Notes: generated by a model not told the origin, from the letters alone. Shown: positions 21,042-30,156, numbered from the stretch's first letter. The stretch: 64,000 bases of DNA from Pseudarthrobacter enclensis (GCF_030811655.1 NZ_JAUSRE010000013.1:62001-126000), one strand, 5' to 3'. Made by a program: numbers and translations.

Positions 21042-21073
21042 GTGTTCTTGTGTTCCGTTCGTCTTTTGGAAGT

Positions 21074-21808
21074 TCAGTCTTGTTCGTGGTCGTAAGAAGC
21101 GTCCGGGGCCGTGACCGGCACCGGAGCATTATGGGTGTCCAGCAGCAGCCGGTGTTCCATGCGGTCCTTCTTGGTGCGCAGGTACCGGATGTTCTGCTCG
21201 CGGGATGGCACCTCGGTGGGGACCATTTCCACGACCTTCACCCCTGCCTTGGCCAGCCTGTTCTGCTTGTCCGGGTTGTTGCTCAGCAGCCGCACCTCGT
21301 GCAGGCCCATCTCGGCAAGGATCTGGGCTGCGGCCTTGTAGCACCGGGCGTCGACGGGCAGGCCCAGCTGCTCATTGGCTTCCACCGTGTCGAAGCCCGC
21401 CTCCTGCAGCGCGTAGGCCTTGATCTTGTTGGCCAGGCCGATCCCGCGGCCTTCCTGCCCGCGCAGGTAGAGGAGGGTGCCGCCGTTGTCCCGGATCATT
21501 TCCAAGGCGAAGGCGAGCTGTTCGCCGCAATCGCACCGGTAGGAGCCGAAGACATCGCCGGTCAGGCACTCGGAGTGCAACCGGACCAGGGGTGCCTTTC
21601 CGTCACTGGGCGCGCTGGGGGAACTGACGGCCAGATGCTCAACGCCGGTCACCAGGTCCGTCCATGCCTGCGCCACGAAATCGCCGAAGGCGGTGGGCAG
21701 CTGCACAATCGGCCCTCCGCTGACGGGATGGGGCGCCGCACCGGACACCGTGTGGGGCGTCCGGTGACCGTCCTGGTGGCTGTCGTCGCTGGCTGCCGCT
21801 GCCGTCAT
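21074..21808 (-). CDS. ribA: GTP cyclohydrolase II
   Basis: Opens and dephosphorylates GTP to start riboflavin synthesis. The zinc cysteines lie in [19 protein letters not shown], followed by [21 protein letters not shown] and the RLLSNNPDK segment. At 244 residues it is a stand-alone enzyme. In many actinobacteria the same domain is fused behind RibB. Here the two are separate reading frames overlapping by four bases (ATGA), each with a low-complexity polar tail at the junction. The polar first 30 residues may be remnants of a linker. Confidence 0.95.
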   Translation of the reverse strand: MTAAAASDDSHQDGHRTPHTVSGAAPHPVSGGPIVQLPTAFGDFVAQAWTDLVTGVEHLAVSSPSAPSDGKAPLVRLHSECLTGDVFGSYRCDCGEQLAFALEMIRDNGGTLLYLRGQEGRGIGLANKIKAYALQEAGFDTVEANEQLGLPVDARCYKAAAQILAEMGLHEVRLLSNNPDKQNRLAKAGVKVVEMVPTEVPSREQNIRYLRTKKDRMEHRLLLDTHNAPVPVTAPDASYDHEQD

Positions 21809-22560
21809 CGCTTCTCCTTCTCTTCGCCCGGGGCCACCCGGGCACTTTCCTGCGGAACTCCCCCGGCCCCGGCTTCAAGATACGCCACCAAGTCCTCGAT
21901 GGAGATCAGGGGGCACCCATGTTCAGCTGCGAACGAACGGAGTCCGTCCAGGCGCATCATTTCCCCGTCGTCGTACACCACTTCGGCGATCACCCCGACA
22001 GGCTCCAGCCCGGCAAGGCGGCACAGGTCCACCGCGGCCTCAGTGTGGCCCTGGCGTTCCCGCACACCTCCGTCAACTGCCCGGAGCGGGAAAATATGCC
22101 CCGGTCGGGTTACCGAAGCGGGACCGGCGTGCGGGTCCGCCAGGATGCGGGCGGTCAGGGCGCGGTCGGTGGCGGATATTCCCGTGCTGACACCGGTGGC
22201 GGCGTCGCAGGAGACCGTGTAGGCGGTGCCTTTGGCGTCCTGGTTCACGGCGGTCATGGGCGGCAGGGCCAGGGCGTCGGCGCGCTCTCCTGTCAGCGGC
22301 ACGCAGATCACTCCGGAGCTGTACCGGATGGTCCAGCCCATCAGGGCCGGTGTGGCGTGCTGGGCGGCAAAAATAATGTCGCCTTCGTTTTCGCGGTCCT
22401 CGTTGTCCACCACCAGCACGGGCCGGCCGGCCGCCATGGCGCGCACGGCGTCCCCAATGGAATCCAGCCCCATTGCCGGCACCGCCGCGGGGTGGGCGGC
22501 CACGGGTTCCGTCACGGCGCCAGGGGCAACGCCGGCGTCCACGCGCACTGCGGCGTTCAC
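21805..22560 (-). CDS. ribB: 3,4-dihydroxy-2-butanone-4-phosphate synthase
   Basis: Makes the four-carbon unit of riboflavin from ribulose 5-phosphate. Magnesium- and substrate-binding motifs are [15 protein letters not shown] (about 52-66), a [12 protein letters not shown] loop (about 148-160), and [13 protein letters not shown] (about 166-178). The final 25 residues are polar and end EEKEKR before the stop, which overlaps the ribA start. The ATG at 22560 overlaps the ribE stop by four bases. Confidence 0.95.
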   Translation of the reverse strand: MNAAVRVDAGVAPGAVTEPVAAHPAAVPAMGLDSIGDAVRAMAAGRPVLVVDNEDRENEGDIIFAAQHATPALMGWTIRYSSGVICVPLTGERADALALPPMTAVNQDAKGTAYTVSCDAATGVSTGISATDRALTARILADPHAGPASVTRPGHIFPLRAVDGGVRERQGHTEAAVDLCRLAGLEPVGVIAEVVYDDGEMMRLDGLRSFAAEHGCPLISIEDLVAYLEAGAGGVPQESARVAPGEEKEKR

Positions 22561-23231
22561 CGTGCACCTCCCGCGCTTGCTGCGTCAGCGGCAACGGCTG
22601 CGGCACCTGCCGGGACACCGTCGCCACGGAAGGCAAGCAGGCGTTCGGTGTACTTGGCCAGGACGTCGACTTCGAGGTTCACCCGGCTGCCGCTGGTTTT
22701 GGTGCCCAGGCCGGTCTCGGCAAGGGTGGTGGGAATCAGGCCTACTTCAAACCAGGGTTCCTGCTCCCCCGCCGGGCTGACTGCCGTGACCGTCAGGGAG
22801 ACACCGTCGATGGCGATGGACCCCTTCTCCGCGATGTAGCGCGCCAGGTTGGCAGGGACGCCGAAGCGCAGCCGCTCCCAGTTTCCCTGGGCTTCACGTT
22901 CCAGCAGGACTCCCACGCCGTCCACGTGGCCCTGCACCACGTGCCCGTCAAGGCGTCCGCCTGCGGGAACACAGCGCTCCAGGTTGACCCGGTCCCCGGC
23001 AGCGAGTTCGCCGATGGTGCTGCGGACCAGGGTCTCGCCCATCACGTCCACGCTGAAGTCCTTGCCGTCGATCGCGGTCGCCGTGAGGCACACCCCGTTG
23101 ACGGCGATGGAGCCGCCCAGTGCCAGGCCCTCGGTGGAGCCGGGTGCGTGCAGCCTGAGGGTGGCGCTGGTGTCCCCGTCCCGCTCAACGGACAGCACCT
23201 GCCCCTGCTCGGCAATAATTCCGGTGAACAT
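22557..23231 (-). CDS. ribE: Riboflavin synthase alpha chain
   Basis: Dismutates two lumazine molecules to give riboflavin. It has the expected duplicated barrel: [12 protein letters not shown] and later [27 protein letters not shown] in the first half is echoed by [14 protein letters not shown] in the second. The 224-residue protein ends in a short Ala-rich tail. It overlaps ribB by four bases and shares one base with the ribD stop region, so the operon is translationally coupled throughout. Confidence 0.96.
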   Translation of the reverse strand: MFTGIIAEQGQVLSVERDGDTSATLRLHAPGSTEGLALGGSIAVNGVCLTATAIDGKDFSVDVMGETLVRSTIGELAAGDRVNLERCVPAGGRLDGHVVQGHVDGVGVLLEREAQGNWERLRFGVPANLARYIAEKGSIAIDGVSLTVTAVSPAGEQEPWFEVGLIPTTLAETGLGTKTSGSRVNLEVDVLAKYTERLLAFRGDGVPAGAAAVAADAASAGGAR

Positions 23232-24370
23232 CAGTAGCCTCCCTGGGCTTGTTCCGCGCTGTCGCGGGTTGGTGGTTGGTCAAGTGCAACTTTCCGTTGC
23301 GGTCTCAGATGAAGCCGCAGGTCCCGTCCCAGCGTCCGCACCGCGCCGCCGTCGGACGCGTCCCATTCCCATTGCTGGGCGTCGGGAAGGCTCGTGATGC
23401 CGAGTCCGTTCAAGGACGGGGTGCCGGATCCCAGGAGGGTGGGCGCCAGGTACACGATGAGCTCGTCAACCAGGCCCGCAGACAGGAAGGAACTGAGGAT
23501 GCTTGAACCGCCTTCCACCATGACGTGCCGGGTGCCGGCTCCATACAGCAGGGACAGGGCCTCGTGCGGGTCGCGGGTGGGGAGGTGGACGGCCAGTCCG
23601 TCGTCGCCGTGGATGGCGGCATCGTCGGGGATCGCGCGGAGCCCCATCACGGCACGCACGGGCTGCCGAGGGGCGGGGTTGCCGTGCGGATCCCGTGCCG
23701 TCAGGCGGGGGTTGTCCACCAGCACTGTCTGCGTGCCCACCAGGATGGCGTCGATGCGGCTGCGGATCCCGTGGTTGTCCGCGAGCGACTCCGGGCTGGA
23801 GATCCACTGGCTGGTGCCGTCTTCCGCGGCGATCCGGCCGTCCAGGGTCTGCGCGATGTGGAGGGTGACGAACGGACGCTTGGCGGCAACTGCTTCGAAC
23901 CACTGGCGGTTCAGGTCCAGCGCCTCCTCTGCACCCAGGCCGCTGCGGACGCGGATACCGGCAGCGCGCAGGGTCGCGGCACCGCCGGCGGCAGGATCGT
24001 GGGGATCGTCCACCGCGTACACCACATCAGTGATTCCGGCGGCAATGATCGCTTCCGTGCAGGGGCCGGTACGGCCCACATGGTTGCAGGGTTCCAGTGT
24101 GACCACCATGGTGCAGCCGGTGAGGTCCAGGCCTGCGGCAGCGGCCTGCGTTATTGCGTCAGCCTCGGCGTGTGCCGTGCCGGCGCCGCGGTGATAGCCG
24201 GTGACCAGGTGCCGGCCCTCAGGACTGACGACGACGGCACCCACCAGGGGGTTCGCGCCGCGCGGGCCGTGCAGGGCAGCCTGGAGGGCCTGTTCCATGG
24301 CACGGGTTTCATCAGGAGTGAAGGCAGTGACCACCCCGGCGGCGGGCTGCAGTTCCACGGCGCCCGTCAT
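23231..24370 (-). CDS. ribD: Bifunctional riboflavin deaminase/reductase
   Basis: Carries out the second and third steps of riboflavin synthesis. The N-terminal zinc deaminase domain (about 15-150) has the HAEADAI motif and the two cysteines in TLEPCNHVGRTGPC. The C-terminal reductase (about 165-360) has LHIAQTLDGRIAAEDG and an NADPH loop ILVGTQTVLVDNPRLTARD. The 379-residue length is normal. It is the first enzyme gene behind the FMN riboswitch. The ATG overlaps by four bases (ATGA) the stop of a small leader frame at 24367-24450. Confidence 0.96.
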   Translation of the reverse strand: MTGAVELQPAAGVVTAFTPDETRAMEQALQAALHGPRGANPLVGAVVVSPEGRHLVTGYHRGAGTAHAEADAITQAAAAGLDLTGCTMVVTLEPCNHVGRTGPCTEAIIAAGITDVVYAVDDPHDPAAGGAATLRAAGIRVRSGLGAEEALDLNRQWFEAVAAKRPFVTLHIAQTLDGRIAAEDGTSQWISSPESLADNHGIRSRIDAILVGTQTVLVDNPRLTARDPHGNPAPRQPVRAVMGLRAIPDDAAIHGDDGLAVHLPTRDPHEALSLLYGAGTRHVMVEGGSSILSSFLSAGLVDELIVYLAPTLLGSGTPSLNGLGITSLPDAQQWEWDASDGGAVRTLGRDLRLHLRPQRKVALDQPPTRDSAEQAQGGY

Positions 24371-24450
24371 GCGGTTGCCGATGCGGAGCGGGTACCTGCC
24401 CTGGAGGCGGCAGGAGTTTCGGCGTCAAAGAGCCATCGCTGGGGGTTCAT
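24367..24450 (-). CDS. Possible 27-codon leader peptide upstream of ribD
   Basis: An ATG at 24450 opens a 27-residue frame beginning MNPQRWLFDAETPAAS and ending in TGA that overlaps the ribD ATG (ATGA). A purine-rich AGGGAAGGA lies about 10 bases upstream. The start codon falls inside the 3' arm of a large hairpin. Position and overlap suggest translational coupling to ribD, but I recognise no peptide family and the short length makes chance possible. Confidence 0.4.
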   Translation of the reverse strand: MNPQRWLFDAETPAASRAGTRSASATA

Positions 24451-24488
24451 TCGTGTGTCGTTCCTTCCCTGTTGAACCGCGATGGCTC
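24430..24488 (-). promoter_or_regulatory. Large hairpin, probable expression platform of the FMN riboswitch
   Basis: The minus-strand transcript can pair 24488-24479 with 24439-24430 (10 bp) and 24478-24473 with 24449-24444 (6 bp), separated by a 4-base bulge. The loop holds the GGAAGGA of the leader frame and the 3' arm covers its start codon. TTT follows the stem. It could act at translation (start sequestering) or as a weak terminator. Confidence 0.5.
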
Positions 24489-24542
24489 CGGGGATACGAC
24501 AGCAGAACGCTGCGCGGCCCAATGGCTGCGCAGATACAGCTG

Positions 24543-24690
24543 TACGTGCTTCTCTCATCCAGACTTTAACTGTCGGTACCGGAATTCCACCGGTTCAACC
24601 GTCCGCCGGAATCCCCATGAAGAGGACACCGGCTCGCGGGTCGCGGACTGTCACCGCCGGTTCGGACTTACACCGACCCCGGAGCACGTA
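24543..24690 (-). promoter_or_regulatory. FMN riboswitch (RFN element) of the rib operon
   Basis: Minus-strand RNA shows conserved RFN blocks in order: a CCGGGGTCGGTG start, ACCGGCGGTGACAGTCCGCG, a variable arm with CCGCGAGCCGG, a GGTGGAATTCCGGTACCGAC block, and AGTCTGGATGAGAGAAG. The ends pair as an 8-bp P1 stem (24690-24683 with 24550-24543). It lies about 170 bases before ribD and is expected to repress the operon when FMN binds. Confidence 0.95.
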
Positions 24691-24732
24691 TGTGTGTTTT
24701 GTTATTGTGCCATAACCCGCACGAGGTCCCGG

Positions 24733-25410
24733 TTATTCCGTCGCCGCACGTAACGTCCGGCTGCCCTCCTTGCGCAGCAGGTCGATGGCCGCTGCCGGAT
24801 CGTCAGCACCGTAAACAGCAGAGCCTGCCACAAAGACGTTGGCACCGGCCTCGGCGGCGCGGGTAATGGTTTCTTCGGTGATGCCGCCGTCCACCTGGAT
24901 GGCCACACCCAGCCCGGAGCCGTCCACGGCAGCCCGCGCGCGGCGGATTTTGGGCAGGGTGATGTCCAGGAACGCCTGGCCGCCGAAGCCCGGTTCCACG
25001 GTCATGATGAGCAGCATGTCCAGCTCAGGCAACATGTCCAGGTAGGGCTCCACCGGAGTCGCGGGGCGGAGGGCCATCCCGGCTTTTGAACCCCTGCTGC
25101 GCAGTTCCCTGGCGAGCTTGATGGGTGCAATCGACGCTTCGGCATGGAAGGTGACCGAGGCCAGGCCGGCATCGGCGAACCCGGGCGCCCACCGGTCAGC
25201 ATCGGCGATCATGAGGTGGGCGTCGAGCGGAACAGGGCTGACTGCCTGGATCCGCTGCACCACGGGCAGCCCAATGGTCAGGTTGGGGACGAAGTGGTTG
25301 TCCATGACATCCACGTGCACGGCGTCGGCGTTGCTGATCCGCTGCAGTTCTGCTTCAAGGTTGACGAAGTCGGCGGAGAGGATGCTCGGGTTGATGCAGC
25401 ATTGCGTCAC
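24733..25410 (-). CDS. rpe: Ribulose-phosphate 3-epimerase
   Basis: Interconverts ribulose 5-phosphate and xylulose 5-phosphate in the pentose phosphate pathway. The 225-residue TIM barrel carries [10 protein letters not shown], the metal-binding [16 protein letters not shown] (about 32-47), an EPGFGGQAF loop, and IQVDGGI with its catalytic Asp. The frame extends 16 codons further, but a GTG at 25410 with AAAGG 8 bases upstream matches the family start. It precedes the rib operon on the same strand but is separated from it by the riboswitch. Its product is the substrate pool for RibB, so neighbourhood makes metabolic sense. Confidence 0.95.
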   Translation of the reverse strand: MTQCCINPSILSADFVNLEAELQRISNADAVHVDVMDNHFVPNLTIGLPVVQRIQAVSPVPLDAHLMIADADRWAPGFADAGLASVTFHAEASIAPIKLARELRSRGSKAGMALRPATPVEPYLDMLPELDMLLIMTVEPGFGGQAFLDITLPKIRRARAAVDGSGLGVAIQVDGGITEETITRAAEAGANVFVAGSAVYGADDPAAAIDLLRKEGSRTLRAATE

Positions 25411-25479
25411 GGATGTGCCTTTCGCTGAAGGTGCGGGTGTCTTACGGACGAAGCGCATTCCTGCGCTGGACCGCTTTGG

Positions 25480-27102
25480 TCAGGACTTCTTTTTGATGAG
25501 CGCCAGGAACATGGCATCCGTGTGGTGGATGTGGGGCCAGAGCTGTGCCGTCGACTCATGGCCGGCGCCGAGGCTTCCCGTCAGGCTGACCGCGTCCAGG
25601 GCGGCCCCGGCGTCGATGAGTTCGAGGTCGTCCCGCTTGCGCAGGACGTCGGCTACAACGGCGGTGGTTTCTGCCGGATGGGGCGAGCAGGTCACGTAGG
25701 CCACTACTCCCCCGGGCCGCACTGCCGCGAGGGCGGAGCCCAAAAGTTCGCGCTGCAGAGGCCCAAGATCCGCAATATCCTTGGGCGAGCGCCGCCACCG
25801 GGACTCCGGCCTGCGCCTGAGTGCTCCGAGGCCCGTGCAGGGAACGTCGGCCAGCACGCGGTCGAACCGTTCCGGCTGCTCGGCGCCCACGTCCCGGCCA
25901 TCGCCGGTCCGGACCTGCCAACTGGCCCCGGGGACAGCGGACAGGGCCTGGCTGACGAGCTTGGCGCGGTGCGGAGCAGGCTCATTGGCAAGGAGCGTTG
26001 CACCCCTCTGATGCGCCAGGGCGCCGAGGAGCGCTGCTTTCCCGCCGGGGCCGGCACAGAGATCAAGCCACGCCTCCCCCGCACCGGATGATGCCTCGGC
26101 GTCAGCACCGGTCCGCTCTGGTCCCGGGCCCACATCCACGGCGGCCAGCGCCCTTGCCACCAGCTGGGAACCAACGTCCTGCACCCGGGTGGTGCCGGCG
26201 CGCACGGATGCCAGCCGGCCAAGATCGCCGCCGCTGGAGAGTGCGGATCCTTCCACCAGTTCCCCTGGAGTGGCGCCGTTGTCCAGTGCCTCGGCCAGGC
26301 TGCCAAGGCCGGGCAGGGCCACCAGGTTGACCACCGGGGCCGCATTGTCTGCTTCCAGCAGGCTGTCGATCTCTGCTGCCGGGCGCCCGTGCGCCACCAG
26401 CGACTGCCGCATGGCGCGAACGATCCATTCAGGGTGGGCATACCGGAGCGAGGCAACCTTCGTCGCGTCGGTTTCACCCTCCACCAGCAGGTCCAGCCAT
26501 TCCTCAAGGGTCCGGGCGGCCACTTTGCGGAGGACGGCGTTGATCAGGGCGGAGGGGCCGGCACCGATGACGGCCCGCGCCAGCCCTACCGTCTGGTCCA
26601 GTGCCGCGTGCGCCGGAACCCGCATGGCCAGCAACTGGTGCGCGCCAATACGCAGGGCGTCGAGAACGGCAGGGTCCAGCTGGGCCAGGGGCCGGTCCAC
26701 GCAGCGCGCCAGGATGGCGTCGTAGGTGCCCTGCCCGCGCAGGGCTCCATAGCTCAGCTCGGTAGCGAAGCCGGCATCCCGCTTGTCCAGGCGGTGATGC
26801 CGGATCCGTGCGGGCAGCACCAGGTTGGCATAGGCGTCCTCCTCTGCCACCGCCCGCAGCACTTCGAAAGCCACCAGGCGGGCGGGATCGGCACGCCGGG
26901 TCCGCTGCGACGGCGCCAGCTCCGTGAAATTCTGCTGCGGGCCCCGGTTGCGCTCCCGTCCCTTGGCGTTGCGCCTGCTGGCATCCCTTGGTCCGCCATT
27001 GCCGCGGCCGCCGCCCGCCTGTCCGCCGTGGCCGCTTTTCCCGGCGCTGCCGCGTCCCCCGGCACTGCCCGGTCCGCCTGCGTTGCCGCCGGATCCGCTC
27101 AT
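25480..27102 (-). CDS. rsmB: 16S rRNA (cytosine-967 C5)-methyltransferase
   Basis: Methylates C967 of 16S rRNA using S-adenosylmethionine. The first 60 residues are a Gly/Ser/Arg-rich, probably disordered extension. A NusB-like RNA-binding domain follows (about 65-200), then the catalytic Rossmann domain. SAM contacts lie in LDLCAGPGGKAALLG (about 335). Both catalytic cysteines are present, in DVPCTGLGALRRRP and VTCSPHPAETTAV. The start overlaps the fmt stop by four bases. The three-gene order def-fmt-rsmB is classical. Confidence 0.95.
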   Translation of the reverse strand: MSGSGGNAGGPGSAGGRGSAGKSGHGGQAGGGRGNGGPRDASRRNAKGRERNRGPQQNFTELAPSQRTRRADPARLVAFEVLRAVAEEDAYANLVLPARIRHHRLDKRDAGFATELSYGALRGQGTYDAILARCVDRPLAQLDPAVLDALRIGAHQLLAMRVPAHAALDQTVGLARAVIGAGPSALINAVLRKVAARTLEEWLDLLVEGETDATKVASLRYAHPEWIVRAMRQSLVAHGRPAAEIDSLLEADNAAPVVNLVALPGLGSLAEALDNGATPGELVEGSALSSGGDLGRLASVRAGTTRVQDVGSQLVARALAAVDVGPGPERTGADAEASSGAGEAWLDLCAGPGGKAALLGALAHQRGATLLANEPAPHRAKLVSQALSAVPGASWQVRTGDGRDVGAEQPERFDRVLADVPCTGLGALRRRPESRWRRSPKDIADLGPLQRELLGSALAAVRPGGVVAYVTCSPHPAETTAVVADVLRKRDDLELIDAGAALDAVSLTGSLGAGHESTAQLWPHIHHTDAMFLALIKKKS

Positions 27103-28019
27103 TCGAACACCACACTCTCCAGAGAATTCATACCGCGTGCCCAGTCGGCTGCAGCCATCATCTTTTTCCCGGCGGGCTGGACCCGGGTGAGTTCCACCGC
27201 GTGCGATCCCGTCCCCACCAGCACGCTTTTCCCCTGCAACTGCACGGCGCCCGGGGCAAGTTCGGAAACGTCCGGCCGGAGCAGGACAGGCTCGAGCTTC
27301 AACCGCTGTCCGTCCAGCAGCGTCCAGGCGCCGGGTTCCGGGGTAACACCACGGGCCTGCCTGCCGATGGCAAGCGCAGGGTGGGACCAGTTGAGGTGAC
27401 CGTCCTCCAAGGTCAGTTTCGGTGCGAGCGATACCTCGCCGGACTGCGGCTGCGGCGACGCTTTCCCGGCCTGGATCGCCGACAACGTCTGCGCCAGCAG
27501 GACCGCACCGCTGTGGGAGAGCCGCTCCAGCAGGTCGCCCGCCGTGTCCTGGGGTTTAACCGCCTCCGTCAGGGTGCCAAAGACCGGACCGGTGTCGAGT
27601 CCCTCCTCGAGCCGGAAGGTGACGGCACCGGTGACGTCGTCGCCGGCCATGAGGGATCGCTGGACCGGAGCCGCGCCCCGCCAGGCGGGCAGCAAAGAGA
27701 AATGCAGGTTGACCCAGCCGTGCCGCGGTATGTCCAGGGCAGCAGGAGGCACCAGTCCGCCGTAGGCCACGATGGCCGCCACGTCCGGATGGACAGCGGA
27801 AATTTTGGCGACCGCCTCAGCATCGACGCGCGCGGCGTGGATAACCTCAATGTCCAGTTCCGCAGCGCGCCGGGCAACCGGTGATGGCGTCAGCACCCGT
27901 TTCCGGCCTACGGGGGCATCAGGACGGGTCAGGACTGCGACGACGTCGAATCCTGCGTCGACGAGGGCATCCAGGGACGGGACAGCGACGGCGGGAGTCC
28001 CCGCGAAAAGGACCCTCAC
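27099..28019 (-). CDS. fmt: Methionyl-tRNA formyltransferase
   Basis: Formylates initiator Met-tRNA using 10-formyl-tetrahydrofolate. The 306-residue protein has an N-terminal formyltransferase fold with MRVLFAGTPAVAVPSLDAL and the catalytic stretch VNLHFSLLPAWRGAAPVQ (about 105-122, Asn and His). The aspartate lies in LEEGLDTGPVF (about 142-152). The OB-like C-terminal domain starts near residue 205. It overlaps both def and rsmB by four bases. Confidence 0.96.
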   Translation of the reverse strand: MRVLFAGTPAVAVPSLDALVDAGFDVVAVLTRPDAPVGRKRVLTPSPVARRAAELDIEVIHAARVDAEAVAKISAVHPDVAAIVAYGGLVPPAALDIPRHGWVNLHFSLLPAWRGAAPVQRSLMAGDDVTGAVTFRLEEGLDTGPVFGTLTEAVKPQDTAGDLLERLSHSGAVLLAQTLSAIQAGKASPQPQSGEVSLAPKLTLEDGHLNWSHPALAIGRQARGVTPEPGAWTLLDGQRLKLEPVLLRPDVSELAPGAVQLQGKSVLVGTGSHAVELTRVQPAGKKMMAAADWARGMNSLESVVFE

Positions 28020-28618
28020 CCGGCTGCGCCGAAGCTGGAGCCGGGAGCACTGCCTCCACCAACGCTGGCGCCGCCGAAACTCGACCCCACGCTCTTGGCA
28101 CGCTTGGCGGTGGTGCGTTCGGTGACAGCGTCGTAGTTGGCGTTGCGGATGGACCGCAGCGCCGCCTTCCGGTCCTCACCCTCCAGGCGGTCGGTGTAGA
28201 GAATGCCGTCCAGGTGGTCGTTCTCATGCTGAAAGCAGCGCGCCAGCATCCCTTCCCCCTCGATGGAGACCGGGTTGCCGTGCATGTCCACCCCGGTGAC
28301 CTTCGTGGCGCGGAAGCGGCGGACCGGGAAACCGAGGCCCGGAATGGAGAGGCAGCCTTCCACGTGGTCCGGCTGGTAGTCCCCGCTGTTCTCCAGGACA
28401 GGGTTGATGATGTGCCCTTCCACACCGTCGATGCGGTAGGTAAAGACGCGCTTGCTGACTCCGACCTGGGGCGCGGCAAGGCCGGCGCCGTCCACATCCT
28501 CCATGGTCTCGGTCATGTCGGCGACCAGTTTGGCAAGCTCGGGTCCGAATTCCGTCACGGGATCGGCAACTGTGCGCAGCACAGGATCCCCGATGATGCG
28601 GATATTCAGAATAGCCAT
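28016..28618 (-). CDS. def: Peptide deformylase
   Basis: Removes the formyl group from nascent proteins, undoing the action of Fmt. All three family motifs are present: DGAGLAAPQVGV (about 44), EGCLSIPG (about 87), and the metal-binding QHENDHLDG (about 130). The length of 200 residues includes a Gly/Ser/Ala-rich C-terminal tail of about 25 residues not needed for catalysis. The start ATG is at 28618. It is the first gene of the def-fmt-rsmB operon. Confidence 0.96.
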   Translation of the reverse strand: MAILNIRIIGDPVLRTVADPVTEFGPELAKLVADMTETMEDVDGAGLAAPQVGVSKRVFTYRIDGVEGHIINPVLENSGDYQPDHVEGCLSIPGLGFPVRRFRATKVTGVDMHGNPVSIEGEGMLARCFQHENDHLDGILYTDRLEGEDRKAALRSIRNANYDAVTERTTAKRAKSVGSSFGGASVGGGSAPGSSFGAAG

Positions 28619-28692
28619 GCGCTGTTTGTCCTCACGGTTGGCGGCAAAGGGAACCTATCCAGTTTAGGTGCAGTCACCCCGGCTGGACCGAC

Positions 28693-29553
28693 CTAGGCGG
28701 TGCGGGCCTGTGCCAGCGGCGGAGGGGCGATGGGCAGCAGGGCCGTGCCGGCACTGACGGTGTCAGCGGACAGCTCCCAGACGCGGCGCAGGGCGCAGAA
28801 CTTCCACCAGTGGTGCTTAAGGACCTCGGGGTTGGCCCGGACGGGCCGGACCTCCGTCTCGCCGATGGCAACGGCCAGCAGGACCGGATTTTCCCCGTAC
28901 TTCCACGGTTCCCACGTTCCGGCCTCGGGGTCCACCAGGCTTTCTTCGGCCTTCATGCCGGCCACCAGTTGCATGACCACCTTGTCATCCAGGGGCTTTA
29001 CCAGCCCGTCCCGGGTGGTGCCCTTGGTCTTGTAGTCGATCAGGCAGATGCGCCCGTTGATCCGTGCCACGAGGTCAAGGGTCCCCGCATAGCCCACGGA
29101 GTCGTTCCAGACAGTTATTTCCGGGGCGATGGGCTCAACCCTGAAGAGCTCCCACCATTCGTCGAAACGAACGGCGAAGGCTTCCTCTCCGTTGGCGCCC
29201 AGCGCTTCCCGGGCTTCCTTCATGGCGTGGGGGCGCCCCAGTGCACGCAACGCCACCTGCTCGCAGTAGTAGTGCACCCGGTCCCCGCGCCGGGCGGCGT
29301 CGTCCCGGTAGGTTTCGGCAGCCTTGGCCGCACGGTTGATGGCCTGTTTGATCTTGGCGGGGCTGCCCAGGCAGTCCGACAGCAGGGGGTCGTTGGCCAG
29401 GCTGCTTGCCCCCATGTAGCCGAACCAGCCATCGAGGCCGTGCGGCTGCTGGCTGATGACCGTGGTGATGGAGGGTACGGAGAACTGCTCAGACGTTGAC
29501 CGTGCGTACATCCGGCCGTATTCGGTGGCGTGGGCGAGAAGCGGATCAGTCAT
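28693..29553 (-). CDS. PD-(D/E)XK nuclease-family protein (Cas4/RecB-like), uncharacterised
   Basis: A 286-residue protein with a complete RecB-type nuclease signature. It has RRGDRVHYYCEQV with His94, Glu145, GTLDL with Asp160, LIDYKTKG with Asp173 and Lys175, and a glutamine in VVMQLVAG (Gln195). Such domains cut DNA in Cas4, AddB and phage exonucleases. I see no four-cysteine cluster of the Cas4/AddB type. No cas, rec or phage genes are adjacent; the gene stands alone between def and tRNA-Val, both on the same strand. The substrate is unknown. The intact motifs argue for an active enzyme. Confidence 0.75.
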   Translation of the reverse strand: MTDPLLAHATEYGRMYARSTSEQFSVPSITTVISQQPHGLDGWFGYMGASSLANDPLLSDCLGSPAKIKQAINRAAKAAETYRDDAARRGDRVHYYCEQVALRALGRPHAMKEAREALGANGEEAFAVRFDEWWELFRVEPIAPEITVWNDSVGYAGTLDLVARINGRICLIDYKTKGTTRDGLVKPLDDKVVMQLVAGMKAEESLVDPEAGTWEPWKYGENPVLLAVAIGETEVRPVRANPEVLKHHWWKFCALRRVWELSADTVSAGTALLPIAPPPLAQARTA

Positions 29554-29605
29554 GGAAAGACTCTTTCACAGGGGGCCGACAAAAGCTCCGGAGGCAGGAG
29601 CTGCA

Positions 29606-29650
29606 CACAAAAAAGGTCCGTTTCCGCTGCTGATGAGCGGAAACGGACCT
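29606..29650 (-). terminator. Terminator of tRNA-Val(CAC)
   Basis: On the minus strand a perfect 15-bp stem (29650-29636 with 29628-29614) with a 7-base loop is followed by TTTTTT. It begins 6 bases after the tRNA 3' end. Confidence 0.95.
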
Positions 29651-29656
29651 CTGCGG

Positions 29657-29728
29657 TGGGCGATACTGGGTTCGAACCAGTGACCTCTTCGGTGTGAACG
29701 AAGCGCGCTACCACTGCGCCAATCGCCC
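29657..29728 (-). tRNA. tRNA-Val(CAC)
   Basis: On the minus strand acceptor stem GGGCGAT/ATCGCCC, anticodon stem CTTCG/CGAAG with loop TTCACAC, anticodon CAC (valine, GUG). T-arm contains TTCGAAC. Discriminator A; no CCA encoded. It differs from the two Val(GAC) genes mainly in the anticodon arm. Confidence 0.96.
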
Positions 29729-29740
29729 CGATGCATTTGA

Positions 29741-29768
29741 ATGCTAGCCCACCTCTGCCCCAATTCAA
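29741..29768 (-). promoter_or_regulatory. Predicted promoter of tRNA-Val(CAC)
   Basis: TTGAAT (29768-29763) and TAGCAT (29746-29741) on the minus strand are 16 bases apart, ending 12 bases before the tRNA. The -35 lies inside a CCAATT/AATTGG inverted repeat. Confidence 0.55.
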
Positions 29769-30036
29769 AAATTGGACATTCCGCAGCCGACAGCGCTCCC
29801 TGGAAGCAGGCCGCCGGACGCGGAGCCAGCCGCATCCTGCCCCTTTAAGCCCCCTCGCCACCGTCGCAAATTACACGTCTGTAACTTGGCAGAACCCGCG
29901 TGAATGCTGGGAAGCAGGCGGGTTGACGGTTCCCCGGGCCGGGCCGATTTGGAGATTCCCGGAACCTCCTATATTGTTTTTACTCGTTGGAACGCGAGGA
30001 AATGCCGGAAACGGCAAGGAATCAACCCTCCAAAAT
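29769..30036. other. Intergenic region between divergent tRNA transcription units
   Basis: No gene is visible. A TATATT box at 29970-29975, about 60 bases before tRNA-Gly, is the best -10 for the plus-strand tRNA cluster; TTTGGA at 29948-29953 lies 16 bases before it as a weak -35. Confidence 0.35.
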
Positions 30037-30109
<73 letters not shown>

Positions 30110-30156
30110 CGCAGGACACTGTCACAGCAAACATTCTTCGGAATTGACGCTAACAC

